NCBI GenBank assembly: GCA_033763995.1
Contig: JANRJL010000034.1
Coordinates: 1 to 64,000, forward strand
Source of the DNA: GCA-2737725 sp033763995
Lineage (GTDB): Bacteria; Pseudomonadota; Alphaproteobacteria; Rhodospirillales; Rhodospirillaceae
Reading direction: 5' to 3'
DNA length: 64,000 bases
Positions 26,140-33,737 of the stretch are shown here, in pieces (position 1 is the first letter of the stretch; the number at the start of each line of letters is the position of its first letter). Position numbers and translations under genes: made by a program. Below the pieces are notes generated by a model that saw only the letters and a list, made by a program, of their open reading frames with translations, was not told the DNA's origin and made no database searches.

Positions 26140-26340
26140 TCAATACGAATCGTTCTTGTGTTGCTCGATCAACTGGTCGGTGGCAACGGCGTCGTCACCG
26201 GCGATTTGGTCGGCCAGCATTTGCCCCATGGTGGGGAATGCGGCCTTGCGCACCGCGCCATCGCCCGCCGGCTTGTAAACCCGGCGCAGGGCCGCCCGGT
26301 CGAGAAGCGCGTGGGAATCTTTATGGTGATCGTCGCGCAT
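26140..26340 (-). CDS. Small hypothetical protein
   Basis: A 66-residue protein beginning MRDDHHKDSH, with AAGGGG seven bases before the ATG at 26340. It contains an acidic C-terminal half (ADQIAGDDAV) and ends KNDSY. No family is recognised. Its seven-base spacing to the SDR-like gene supports cotranscription and makes it more than a chance frame. Confidence 0.5.
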   Translation of the reverse strand: MRDDHHKDSHALLDRAALRRVYKPAGDGAVRKAAFPTMGQMLADQIAGDDAVATDQLIEQHKNDSY

Positions 26341-26417
26341 GAAGCGCCCCTTAACCAAGATTCAATGGTCGGCCGATAGAGTGCAAGTTTGGGCCATCAT
26401 AACCAAGAAGTCAGGCC

Positions 26418-27170
26418 ATGGGGAACAACAGCGGACAGTCAGGCGGCTTCGGCCTGCCGGAGATCGTCGCCGCCGCGCTGGCGGCGGGGCTGGCGGCCTT
26501 TGCCGCGCCGTCGCCGGCGGCTTCAACTGAAGTCGACGTCGTGGCGCAAGACCATGACTGGGACTTGCTGTGGTCCGGGGTCGTGCCGCCCGCGTCGCTG
26601 ACATCACCCACCGTGGACGCGCTTTCGCTCGCGATCTCCCATCAAGGTTCACTGCTCAACTTGCCTCACGGGTCCGGCGCAGCTGAGAACCAGGCGGCTC
26701 ACACCGCGCCCACCGTGCCGGCGGACCACGCGAACGATCAGAGCCACGAAACCATGGCCGTTCCGGTTCCGGTCCGAACCGCGCCCGCGGTCGACGGTGC
26801 GGCCAATGAAGTCGCCTTGCGCGCGGATCATTGGCCCATCGCCAGCGTGGACGGCGTCGTGCGTCTGGCGGCCTATGCGCGCGGCCCCCTCGCCTATGAA
26901 GACATGACCTTGCTGCGCAGTGCTGCCGCCACTCCGCGTCGCGTGGGCACCGGCGTGGGCTTTGTGACCGACGCACCGATTTATGTCGGCGCCGCCATTG
27001 CTTCCGACGCGCCGATCTACGATTTCGACTTCAATCGCTTTCGCGGCACACGCTGGTCGACCAGCGTGTTCCTGGGCGCCAAGACAAGTCTAGGCCCCGT
27101 CTATCTCGGCACGACCAAGGAAGCCGACGGCACGCGCAGCGCCTATCTTTACCTCGGAAAATGGTTCTGA
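26418..27170 (+). CDS. Protein with outer-membrane barrel-like C-terminus
   Basis: A 250-residue protein. The N-terminus (EIVAAALAAGLAAFAAPSPAAS) looks like a weak signal or membrane segment. Residues about 40-170 are low in recognisable motifs, with a His/Asp/Ala-rich part. The last 35 residues alternate hydrophobic and polar with TSLGPVYLG and end YLYLGKWF, closely like the final strands and terminal Phe of BamA-superfamily barrels in patatin-type outer-membrane proteins. It is far too short to form a whole barrel, so it may be a fragment or a novel small protein. No good ribosome site is seen. Confidence 0.5.
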   Translation: MGNNSGQSGGFGLPEIVAAALAAGLAAFAAPSPAASTEVDVVAQDHDWDLLWSGVVPPASLTSPTVDALSLAISHQGSLLNLPHGSGAAENQAAHTAPTVPADHANDQSHETMAVPVPVRTAPAVDGAANEVALRADHWPIASVDGVVRLAAYARGPLAYEDMTLLRSAAATPRRVGTGVGFVTDAPIYVGAAIASDAPIYDFDFNRFRGTRWSTSVFLGAKTSLGPVYLGTTKEADGTRSAYLYLGKWF

Positions 27171-27216
27171 GTTTAAGTCAGACCACAACCATCTTCGTTC
27201 AAAACACAGACAAACA

Positions 27217-27334
27217 CCCCCTCACCGCCTCGCCCTGCTCGGCATCCTCTCCCACAAGGGGAGAGGGCTGACTGAAGCTAACTTAACCTCTCCCTCTCGT
27301 GGGAGAGGTCGACCCGAAGGGTCGGGTGAGGGGG
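27217..27334. repeat. Long imperfect inverted repeat between convergent genes
   Basis: The outer arms CCCCCTCACC (27217-27226) and GGTGAGGGGG (27325-27334) enclose three smaller hairpins: CCTCTCCC/GGGGAGAGG, CCTCTCCC/GGGAGAGG and CGACCC/GGGTCG. Elements built from these modules are common in Rhizobiales and relatives. It probably stops transcription from both sides. Confidence 0.7.
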
Positions 27335-27359
27335 CGATAATAACTTTGAAAACTGAGTT

Positions 27360-28880
27360 CTAAACCACCATGCACACGGTCTTGGTCTCGAGGTAGTTAT
27401 CGATCGCCTGCATGCCGGAATCGCGGCTCCAGCCGCTTTCCTTGTAGCCGCCGATGGGCAAGGACGCGTCGAACATCAGGTGGCAATTGACCCACACCGT
27501 GCCCGCCTTGATGGCCGAGGCGAAGCGCGTCGCCTTGCTCAGGTCCTGTGTCCACACGCTCGCCGCGAGGCCGTAGCGTGAATCGTTGGCGAGCCGCGGC
27601 ACGTCATCCAATGAGTCGATGGGCATGGCCACGACTACGGGCCCGAAGATCTCTTCCTGCACGATCTGCATTTTGTGGCTGGTCTTGGCCACCACCGTGG
27701 GCGAGATGAACGTGCCTTGCGCGCCCAGTTGTTCGCCGCCGCACACGATCTCCGCGCCGTCTTTCTTGCCGCCGTCGATGTAGCCCTTGATCTTGTCGGC
27801 TTGACGGCGGTTGACGACGGGCCCGATTTGGGTGGCCGGGTCGAGGCCGTGCCCCATCTTCATGCCCTTGGCGATGTCGGCGATGCCGGCGACGACCTTG
27901 TCGAAGGCTTTCTTCTCGACGTAAAGGCGCGTGCCCGCGACGCACACCTGCCCGGTGTTGAAGAACACGGCGTTGGCCGCCCCTGGAATGGCGATGTCCA
28001 TTTCCGCGTCGGCCAGCACGATGCTTGGCGACTTGCCGCCCAATTCGAGCGCGACTTTTTTCAAGTTGCCGCCCGCCGCCTGTAAAATCTTGCGACCCGT
28101 GGCGGTGGAGCCCGTGAAAGCAATTTTATCCACGTCGGCATGCTCGGCCAGGGCGTGGCCCGCCTCGGGCCCCAGCCCCGTGACCACGTTGAACACGCCG
28201 GCGGGAACGCCCGCCTCCATGATCAACTCACCCAGGCGAATCGCCGTGAGCGAGGTGTCCTCGGCGGGCTTCAGGATCATCGAGCACCCCGCCGCCAAGC
28301 ACGGCGCGATCTTCATGGCCTCCAGCACCAAGGGGCTGTTCCAGGGTGTGATGGCGCCCACCACGCCGATGGGTTCCTTCTGGGTGTAGGCGAAGATCTT
28401 CTTGCCAGGCGGCTGATAGTTGATCGAGGGCGTGATGGTTTGGCCCTCGATCTTGCTGGCCATTCCCGCGTAATAGCGAAACTGCGCCGCGGCCCCCGGA
28501 ATCTCGGCCCAGCGGCCCACGAACAGCGGCTTGCCCTGGTCGAGCGTTTCAAGTTCCGCCAATTCGTCGATGTTGGCTTCGATCAGATCGGAAATTTTCC
28601 ACAGCACGCGCGCCCGCTCGTCCGGCGTCTTGTCGCGCCACACGCCCTTGTCGAAGGACTCCCGCGCGGCTTTCACGGCGCGGTCCACATCGGCCTTGGC
28701 GCCGGCGGGAATGGTGCCGATGACCTGGCCCGTCGCGGGATCGATCGAGTCCAGGCGCTTGCCCGAGGCGGCGTCGACCCAGTCGCCGCCGATGAGCATT
28801 TTCTTGTCCTTGGCCTTGAGGAAGGCAATCGCACCCGAGGTCTTGGGCTTGGCGACATTGATATCGACGACGACGTTCAT
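27360..28880 (-). CDS. Aldehyde dehydrogenase
   Basis: A 506-residue aldehyde dehydrogenase of the betaine/phenylacetaldehyde dehydrogenase type. Catalytic Cys313 lies in NTGQVCVAGTR, Glu in LELGGKS; TPWNSPL and FTGSTATG bind the cofactor; PIGGYKESGWSRD is near the end. It is the last gene of a minus-strand operon that also holds a NodB-fold hydrolase and a maleate-isomerase-like protein, so it may oxidise a semialdehyde made after ring cleavage. It is distinct from the other aldehyde dehydrogenase at 19263. Confidence 0.92.
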   Translation of the reverse strand: MNVVVDINVAKPKTSGAIAFLKAKDKKMLIGGDWVDAASGKRLDSIDPATGQVIGTIPAGAKADVDRAVKAARESFDKGVWRDKTPDERARVLWKISDLIEANIDELAELETLDQGKPLFVGRWAEIPGAAAQFRYYAGMASKIEGQTITPSINYQPPGKKIFAYTQKEPIGVVGAITPWNSPLVLEAMKIAPCLAAGCSMILKPAEDTSLTAIRLGELIMEAGVPAGVFNVVTGLGPEAGHALAEHADVDKIAFTGSTATGRKILQAAGGNLKKVALELGGKSPSIVLADAEMDIAIPGAANAVFFNTGQVCVAGTRLYVEKKAFDKVVAGIADIAKGMKMGHGLDPATQIGPVVNRRQADKIKGYIDGGKKDGAEIVCGGEQLGAQGTFISPTVVAKTSHKMQIVQEEIFGPVVVAMPIDSLDDVPRLANDSRYGLAASVWTQDLSKATRFASAIKAGTVWVNCHLMFDASLPIGGYKESGWSRDSGMQAIDNYLETKTVCMVV

Positions 28881-28900
28881 GATGCGTCCTCCCAGGCGGA

Positions 28901-29827
28901 TTATTTCTCTTGGTCGGGGATATGCCCCTTGTGGTTCTCAAGGTACCACGCGGCGATCTGCTCGCGCGTGGCGAACCACACACCGGGCAAACTCTTGGCG
29001 AAGTCCAGGAACTCGCGGATCGCGCGCACGCGATAGGCGCGGCCCGAGACGTGCGGGTGCAGGCCCACGTTCATCATCTTGGCGGTGCCCCAGGCCTCGG
29101 CCTCGCGATAATGTTCGCGCAATTCCTCGATCAGGATGTCGCGGAACTCGTCGGTGGTGTGGTTGCGCCGCGTCAAAATCGTGAAATCGTTGATCTCGTT
29201 GGTGTAGGGCGTGGAAACGATGGGGCCATGATCCGTTTGGATCAAATAGGGCTGATCGTCGTTCATGATGTCGCAGTAGAAGATCAAGCCGTGCTGCTTC
29301 AGGATGCCCGGCGTGTTGGGCGTGCCGCGCAAAGACGACGACAACCACCCCTTCGCGGGCTTGCCGTAGAATTCCTTGTAGACCTTGAGCGTCGTCTCGA
29401 CGATCTCGCGCTCCTTGGCGGGGTTCTTGGCGTAGTCGCTCAGCAGTTCGCCCTGCTCATAGTTGTGGGCCAGCACCTCCCAGCCACGCTCGGCCGGCGC
29501 GCGCGCGATCTCCTGGCGGATCAGCGCGGTCTTGGCGTTGATGGTGCAACTGGCTGGAACCTTGGCGCGGTCGAAAATATCGAACAGGCGCCAAATTCCC
29601 ACGCGCTGGCCGTACTCGCGCCAGGTAAAGTTGGGAAAGTCGGCGACATTCCCCGGCAACACGTCGGGCAGGATCGGCGGCCCGCCCGCGTAATAGGGCT
29701 TGTCGGTGTCCTTGACCATGTCCCACGTCTCGAGATTGAGCGTGAGAATGAGGGCCACTTTTTTATTGTCGGGCCACTTCAAGGGCCCGCGCTTGGCTAT
29801 GCCCGAAAACGGGTAACGCATGGTCAC
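28901..29827 (-). CDS. Polysaccharide deacetylase-fold (PuuE-like) hydrolase
   Basis: A 308-residue NodB-homology protein. LTLNLETW near residue 30 stands where the first metal-binding Asp/His region lies, AHNYEQGEL holds the H-x-x-E of the PuuE/allantoinase group instead of the His-x3-His of chitin deacetylases, and GLHPHVSGR supplies the late His pair. Members such as PuuE hydrolyse cyclic amides rather than sugars, so hydrolysis of a C-N bond in a small molecule is the better guess. It starts 24 bases after the isomerase-like gene and is 20 bases before the aldehyde dehydrogenase. Confidence 0.85.
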   Translation of the reverse strand: MTMRYPFSGIAKRGPLKWPDNKKVALILTLNLETWDMVKDTDKPYYAGGPPILPDVLPGNVADFPNFTWREYGQRVGIWRLFDIFDRAKVPASCTINAKTALIRQEIARAPAERGWEVLAHNYEQGELLSDYAKNPAKEREIVETTLKVYKEFYGKPAKGWLSSSLRGTPNTPGILKQHGLIFYCDIMNDDQPYLIQTDHGPIVSTPYTNEINDFTILTRRNHTTDEFRDILIEELREHYREAEAWGTAKMMNVGLHPHVSGRAYRVRAIREFLDFAKSLPGVWFATREQIAAWYLENHKGHIPDQEK

Positions 29828-29851
29828 GATGTCAAACTCCGAAAAAAAGGG

Positions 29852-30613
29852 TCAGCATTCCGCCAGCAGACGGCCGTAGCCATGGACCTTATCCATGATC
29901 TTGGCGTCGCGCAGCGAGTACCAATAGGTCGCCGCGTTGATGGCGATCACCGGCTTGTCGAGCCAACGCTCGGCCTCTTCGGCCACGGCCACGCAGGCGA
30001 GATTGGTGCCCACCTGAATGATGGCGTCGGGATTCGACCCGTTGAGTTCGATGATCGCCTTGCGCAATTTCTCGGGCGGCTCGTGGGCGATCAGCATGGG
30101 GCTGGGCGACTTGAGGCCGATCAGCGCGATGACCTCGTAGCCGTTGTCGGTGAAGAACTTGCGCACGGTCTTGTCGCCCACCGGCATGTAGGGCGTCAGC
30201 ACCGCGCCCTTCTTGAACTTCTTCTTGGTGAGTTTCTGGTAGGTCTCCAGCGCCGCCTCGCAGGCGTGCGAGCCCAACGACACCTTCACCCCGGCGCGCT
30301 TTTCCATCTTCTTCTTGAGCTTGTCGGCGCCGCCCGCGCCGTCCCAGAAGGTTTCCGCGCTCATGCCCATGATCACGTAACCCGGCGAGCAGGTCATGAC
30401 CGCGTCGAGCGCTTCCTCGGTGGCGCCGCGAATATTGACCAGGAGTTGCTCGAACTCCTTGTCGTTGCGCACCGGATCGTCCGGGATGACGATGCGCCCG
30501 AAGTGATTGGTCACGCCGCGCGGCTGCATCAGCGCGTATTCCGGCTCGACGGACGTGTTCGTCGACGGCGCGATCACGCCGAATTTCATGCGGTAGCCAA
30601 GTGTGTCGACCAT
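29852..30613 (-). CDS. Maleate isomerase/arylmalonate decarboxylase family
   Basis: A 253-residue Asp/Glu racemase-superfamily protein of the maleate cis-trans isomerase and arylmalonate decarboxylase branch. GVIAPSTNTSVEPE at the start is the family signature. Cys in MTCSPGY and Cys in GTNLACVAVAEEAERW are candidate catalytic cysteines; having both fits an isomerase rather than the one-cysteine decarboxylase. GGAGGGA precedes the ATG. Its neighbours (an FAD monooxygenase and an amidohydrolase-like protein) are reminiscent of routes where a ring is cleaved to maleamate or maleate and isomerised to fumarate. Confidence 0.85.
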   Translation of the reverse strand: MVDTLGYRMKFGVIAPSTNTSVEPEYALMQPRGVTNHFGRIVIPDDPVRNDKEFEQLLVNIRGATEEALDAVMTCSPGYVIMGMSAETFWDGAGGADKLKKKMEKRAGVKVSLGSHACEAALETYQKLTKKKFKKGAVLTPYMPVGDKTVRKFFTDNGYEVIALIGLKSPSPMLIAHEPPEKLRKAIIELNGSNPDAIIQVGTNLACVAVAEEAERWLDKPVIAINAATYWYSLRDAKIMDKVHGYGRLLAEC

Positions 30614-30669
30614 GGGTCCCTCCTCCAGGCGCGGGCGGTTGGTCCGCCCGAGATTATCGAATGGCGCGA

Positions 30670-31881
30670 TTATTGAATGGCGTACGACTCTCTCACGACG
30701 TTGATCATCGACGTCTTGAGCAGGAATTTCTTGGCCAATGCCGGATCGGCGGCCTGGCGCATGAAATCGGCCTGGCGTTTCTTTTGCGCGTCGGGGTCTT
30801 TTTCCTCCATCAGCTTCTTATTGGCGATGGATTGTTCCTGCACGAACTTCGTCGCGGTCAACCGGCGTTGGCGGTCATAGAGGTCGAGCGCGGCATCGAC
30901 TTCGATTTTGCCGTCGCGGATGGCGAGGAATTTCTCGGCGAGATTGAACGCATCGTGCAAGCCGCCGTTCATGCCCATGCCGCCCAGCGGATTGTTGATA
31001 TGCGCGGAATCGCCCGCCAACAAAACGCGACCGACGCGATAGGTCGTGGCGACGCGCTGATGCACGTTATAGAGCGTGCGGTGCCCCACGACGAAATCAC
31101 CCTTCTTCGGCGCGAGCCTGTGCAGGCGGTCCTGGATGTAGTCGTCGGAGAGCAACTTTTCGTTGGGATCGTTGGGGTTGGTCGGAAACAGCACGCGCCA
31201 CAGGTTGTTGCAGCGCAGCACCACGCACCATTCCTCGGGGTCGGACACATAGTTCACGCCGGACAGGCGCGGCAGAAACTTCTCGAGCGGATACGGCGTG
31301 GACGCCACCAGGAACTTCTCGGGATAGGTGAACCCGCCGTATTCGAGGCCCGAGGTTTGCCGCACCATGCTGTTGGCGCCCTCGGCCCCGACCACGTAGG
31401 ACCCGCGCATGGTTTTCTCGCCGTCGGGTGTCTTGACCAGCAAATTCACGCCATCGGCGTCTTGATCGACGACCTTGACCACGCCGTGCTCGAACAGCAC
31501 CTTGGCGTTGGGGATTTTCGCCAGCTCCTCGCAACAAATCTTGTTCAGCCGCCACTGCTCGCATTGCAGGCGGTAGGGATGATTGGTTTCGTCCTTGATG
31601 GCCGAAAGGTCGAACTCGGCGATCTCGCCGGTGCGCCGGTCGCGATACTGATACTTCGGGACGATCAGGCCGAGTTGGATCAAGCGCGGCATGAGGTCGA
31701 GCTTATCCAACATGTCCATCGACGGCGGATGGAACGTGGAGGCGCGCAGGTCCTCGGGCAGAACCTTTTCTTTCTCCAGCAAAACGACGTTGAAGCCTTC
31801 CCGCGCCAGATAGAGGGCAAATACGCCTCCGACGGGTCCGGCCCCTGCGACAATAATCGGATCTTTACCGGGAAAAGCCAT
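30670..31881 (-). CDS. FAD-dependent aromatic-ring monooxygenase
   Basis: A group A flavin monooxygenase of about 403 residues that uses FAD and NAD(P)H to hydroxylate aromatic rings. GAGPVGGVFALYLAREG is the FAD dinucleotide motif, GAEGANS the DG-like motif and LLAGDSAHINNPLGGMGMN the GD motif. It lacks the extra C-terminal thioredoxin-like domain of phenol hydroxylases and is close in size to NicC- or salicylate-hydroxylase-type enzymes. ATG at 31881 is used; a GTG at 31893 adds four residues. It is the first gene of the minus-strand catabolic operon, 56 bases before the isomerase-like gene. Confidence 0.9.
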   Translation of the reverse strand: MAFPGKDPIIVAGAGPVGGVFALYLAREGFNVVLLEKEKVLPEDLRASTFHPPSMDMLDKLDLMPRLIQLGLIVPKYQYRDRRTGEIAEFDLSAIKDETNHPYRLQCEQWRLNKICCEELAKIPNAKVLFEHGVVKVVDQDADGVNLLVKTPDGEKTMRGSYVVGAEGANSMVRQTSGLEYGGFTYPEKFLVASTPYPLEKFLPRLSGVNYVSDPEEWCVVLRCNNLWRVLFPTNPNDPNEKLLSDDYIQDRLHRLAPKKGDFVVGHRTLYNVHQRVATTYRVGRVLLAGDSAHINNPLGGMGMNGGLHDAFNLAEKFLAIRDGKIEVDAALDLYDRQRRLTATKFVQEQSIANKKLMEEKDPDAQKKRQADFMRQAADPALAKKFLLKTSMINVVRESYAIQ

Positions 31882-31959
31882 TTTCTCGTTCACCGCGCGT
31901 CAAAAGGTTGGGACCCCAGCCCCACGAAGTACCTTACGGATTTGCCAGAGCAGCACATA

Positions 31960-31998
31960 GCCCACAAGGGGTCAGGGCCCCTTGTTCACAATGTGGGC
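31960..31998. repeat. REP-like palindrome
   Basis: ACAAGGGG (31964-31971) and CCCCTTGT (31978-31985) form a hairpin, and an outer pair GCCCACA / TGTGGGC (31960-31966, 31992-31998) encloses it. It lies between two same-strand genes and could weaken readthrough from the flavin reductase into the monooxygenase gene. Confidence 0.55.
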
Positions 31999-32049
31999 GA
32001 TGAATTCTGAGCATGAATCGAAGCGCCCGCGTTATGATGGAGGGGTCCA

Positions 32050-32661
32050 TCAAAACGACCGGAAGGCCCCACCATGAAACAGCAATGGGGCTTTGCCGAT
32101 GTTGAAGATCCGCTGGACATTGCCGACGATAATGTCGTGATCGCCGCCCGGATAGCGCGCCCAGACGTCGCACTCCAAATAGGCGATGCAGCCGTCCAGC
32201 AGCGGAACGCCGGACCGCCCCTCGTGCAACGGCACATCCTTGAACTTGTCGGTCGACGACTGCGCCATTTGCCGCGCCAGCGCCTCCTGGTCGCCCGACA
32301 GCACGTTCACCGCGAAGGGATCGTGCAGGCGAAAGCACGCGAAGGCGGGCGTGGTGTTGGCGATGCTCCACAGGATCAGCGGCGGCTCGAGCGAGAGGGA
32401 ATTGAAGGAATTGACCGTGAGCCCGACGTGCTCGCCCGCGGGCGTCAGGCTGGTCATGACCGTCACGCCGGTGGCGAATTGGCCCAGGGTCTTGCGGAAT
32501 TCGCGCCGCGTCTCGTCGTCGACCGCGAGGTCGAGGCCCGGGATGCCGTTGATCGCCAGTGGCTTTGTCGAGGGATTTGCCAAGGTTGCGGCCGGAATGA
32601 GAGTTGGGCGATGCTGGCGAATGGCGCGACTATAAAGCCCCACCCTCCAAGACACAGCCAT
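32050..32661 (-). CDS. Flavin reductase family protein (HsaB-like)
   Basis: A flavin reductase of up to 203 residues that supplies reduced flavin to a two-component monooxygenase. FRKTLGQFATGVTVMTS, VGLTVNSFNSLSLEPPLILW and FAVNVLS are typical of the family, as is the late HDIIVGNV. The domain starts about 45 residues in, so the real start may be later (for example a TTG near 32583); no good ribosome site was found for either. Its oxygenase partner could be the HsaA-like protein 24 kb away at 6837. It is divergent from an IclR gene. Confidence 0.87.
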   Translation of the reverse strand: MAVSWRVGLYSRAIRQHRPTLIPAATLANPSTKPLAINGIPGLDLAVDDETRREFRKTLGQFATGVTVMTSLTPAGEHVGLTVNSFNSLSLEPPLILWSIANTTPAFACFRLHDPFAVNVLSGDQEALARQMAQSSTDKFKDVPLHEGRSGVPLLDGCIAYLECDVWARYPGGDHDIIVGNVQRIFNIGKAPLLFHGGAFRSF

Positions 32662-32688
32662 TTCGCTAAGCTCGTTTCGCTAAGCTAG
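32661..32688. repeat. 14-bp tandem direct repeat in divergent promoter region
   Basis: TTTCGCTAAGCTCG is followed immediately by TTTCGCTAAGCTAG (13 of 14 identical). It lies just upstream of the flavin reductase start and between the two divergent genes, where a regulator could bind two successive helical turns. Confidence 0.4.
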
Positions 32689-32725
32689 GGCGGTCCCGGC
32701 GCGCCCTAAATGAGGGCAGAAAACT

Positions 32726-32744
32726 ATGTCCACCTGTCGGACAT
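32726..32744. promoter_or_regulatory. Dyad, possible IclR operator
   Basis: ATGTCC and GGACAT with a seven-base spacer, located between the flavin reductase and the second IclR gene. The spacer length equals that of the stronger dyad beside the first IclR gene (6450-6474). Confidence 0.4.
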
Positions 32745-32856
32745 TGGGCTAGAGTCACCCCGGGACGCGGGCCCGGGCTGGGCTAAACACCGCCGCCGGA
32801 CGAGAACGGCCTTGGGCCGGAGCGCCGGCGGCAAAGACAACGGCGGTAGGATCACG

Positions 32857-33675
32857 ATGGCGGACGATCTTGACGATCTCGACGACGCCGGCGGCGACGC
32901 GGACTCCGTGCGCCCCATCCGGGCCCTTATGCGCGGCTTGGACACGCTGCAGGAACTCAACCGCCACAACGGCGCCACGGTCACGGACGTGGCCAAGGCC
33001 GTGAAACTGCCGCGCACCACCGCGTACCGTGTGCTCGAGACCCTGTGCGTGGCGGGTTATGCCCTGCGCGACCCCAGCGACGACCGCTACCGGCTCACGC
33101 TCAAGGTGCGCGCGCTCAGCGACGGGTTCGACGACGAAGCCTGGGTGCACGACATCGCCAAGCCGCTGCTCAACAAGCTCGGCAAGGAAGTGGTGTGGCC
33201 GCTGGCCATCTCGACCCTGCACGGCATGTCGATGCTGGTGCGCGAGACCACCGACAAGGACAGCCCCTTGGCGCTGGAGCGCTATTCGGCCGGTGTGCGC
33301 GTGCCGGTGCTGGGCAGTTCCTCGGGCCGCGTGCATCTGGCCTTCTGCAGCGAGGAGCAACGCTCGACGTTGCTCGACGTTCTCACCCGCTCCGACCGCG
33401 CCGAAGACAAGATCGCGCGCGACAAGGCCCTGGTGAACCGCATTCTCACCGAAGTGCGCAAGAACGGCTGGGCGCTGTTCGACAATCCCGCCATGGCCGA
33501 GCTCAACCTCGCCGTGCCGGTGTTCGCCAAGGGCCGCGTGCTGGCCGGGCTGGTCATGCGTTTCATCCGCTCCGCCATGTCGCCCGATCAGGCGGTGGAG
33601 AAGTACGTGCCGTTCCTCAAGCGCACGGCGGACGAAATCGGCAAGGCCTTCGAGGCCAACCCGCAGCACCAGTGA
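32857..33675 (+). CDS. IclR-family transcriptional regulator
   Basis: A 272-residue IclR regulator. After an acidic N-terminal stretch (DDLDDLDDAGGDAD) comes the winged helix-turn-helix (TVTDVAKAVKLPRTTAYRVL) and the effector-binding domain. The ATG at 32857 has GGTAGG upstream and begins at the conserved part; the frame is open further back to 32710. It is a paralogue of the IclR protein at 5560. Divergent orientation from the flavin reductase suggests it controls that gene and perhaps the monooxygenase operon beyond. Confidence 0.92.
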   Translation: MADDLDDLDDAGGDADSVRPIRALMRGLDTLQELNRHNGATVTDVAKAVKLPRTTAYRVLETLCVAGYALRDPSDDRYRLTLKVRALSDGFDDEAWVHDIAKPLLNKLGKEVVWPLAISTLHGMSMLVRETTDKDSPLALERYSAGVRVPVLGSSSGRVHLAFCSEEQRSTLLDVLTRSDRAEDKIARDKALVNRILTEVRKNGWALFDNPAMAELNLAVPVFAKGRVLAGLVMRFIRSAMSPDQAVEKYVPFLKRTADEIGKAFEANPQHQ

Positions 33676-33737
33676 TGTGCTGGCTGTCATCACCCGCCCC
33701 CGGTTCTGCGCAAAACGAAGCCCGAGTGTTCTGATTT

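Noticed and set aside
27217..27334. CRISPR-like array
   Set aside because: The repeated GGGAGAGG units are inverted and of unequal spacing, as in a palindromic intergenic repeat; no regular spacers or cas genes.
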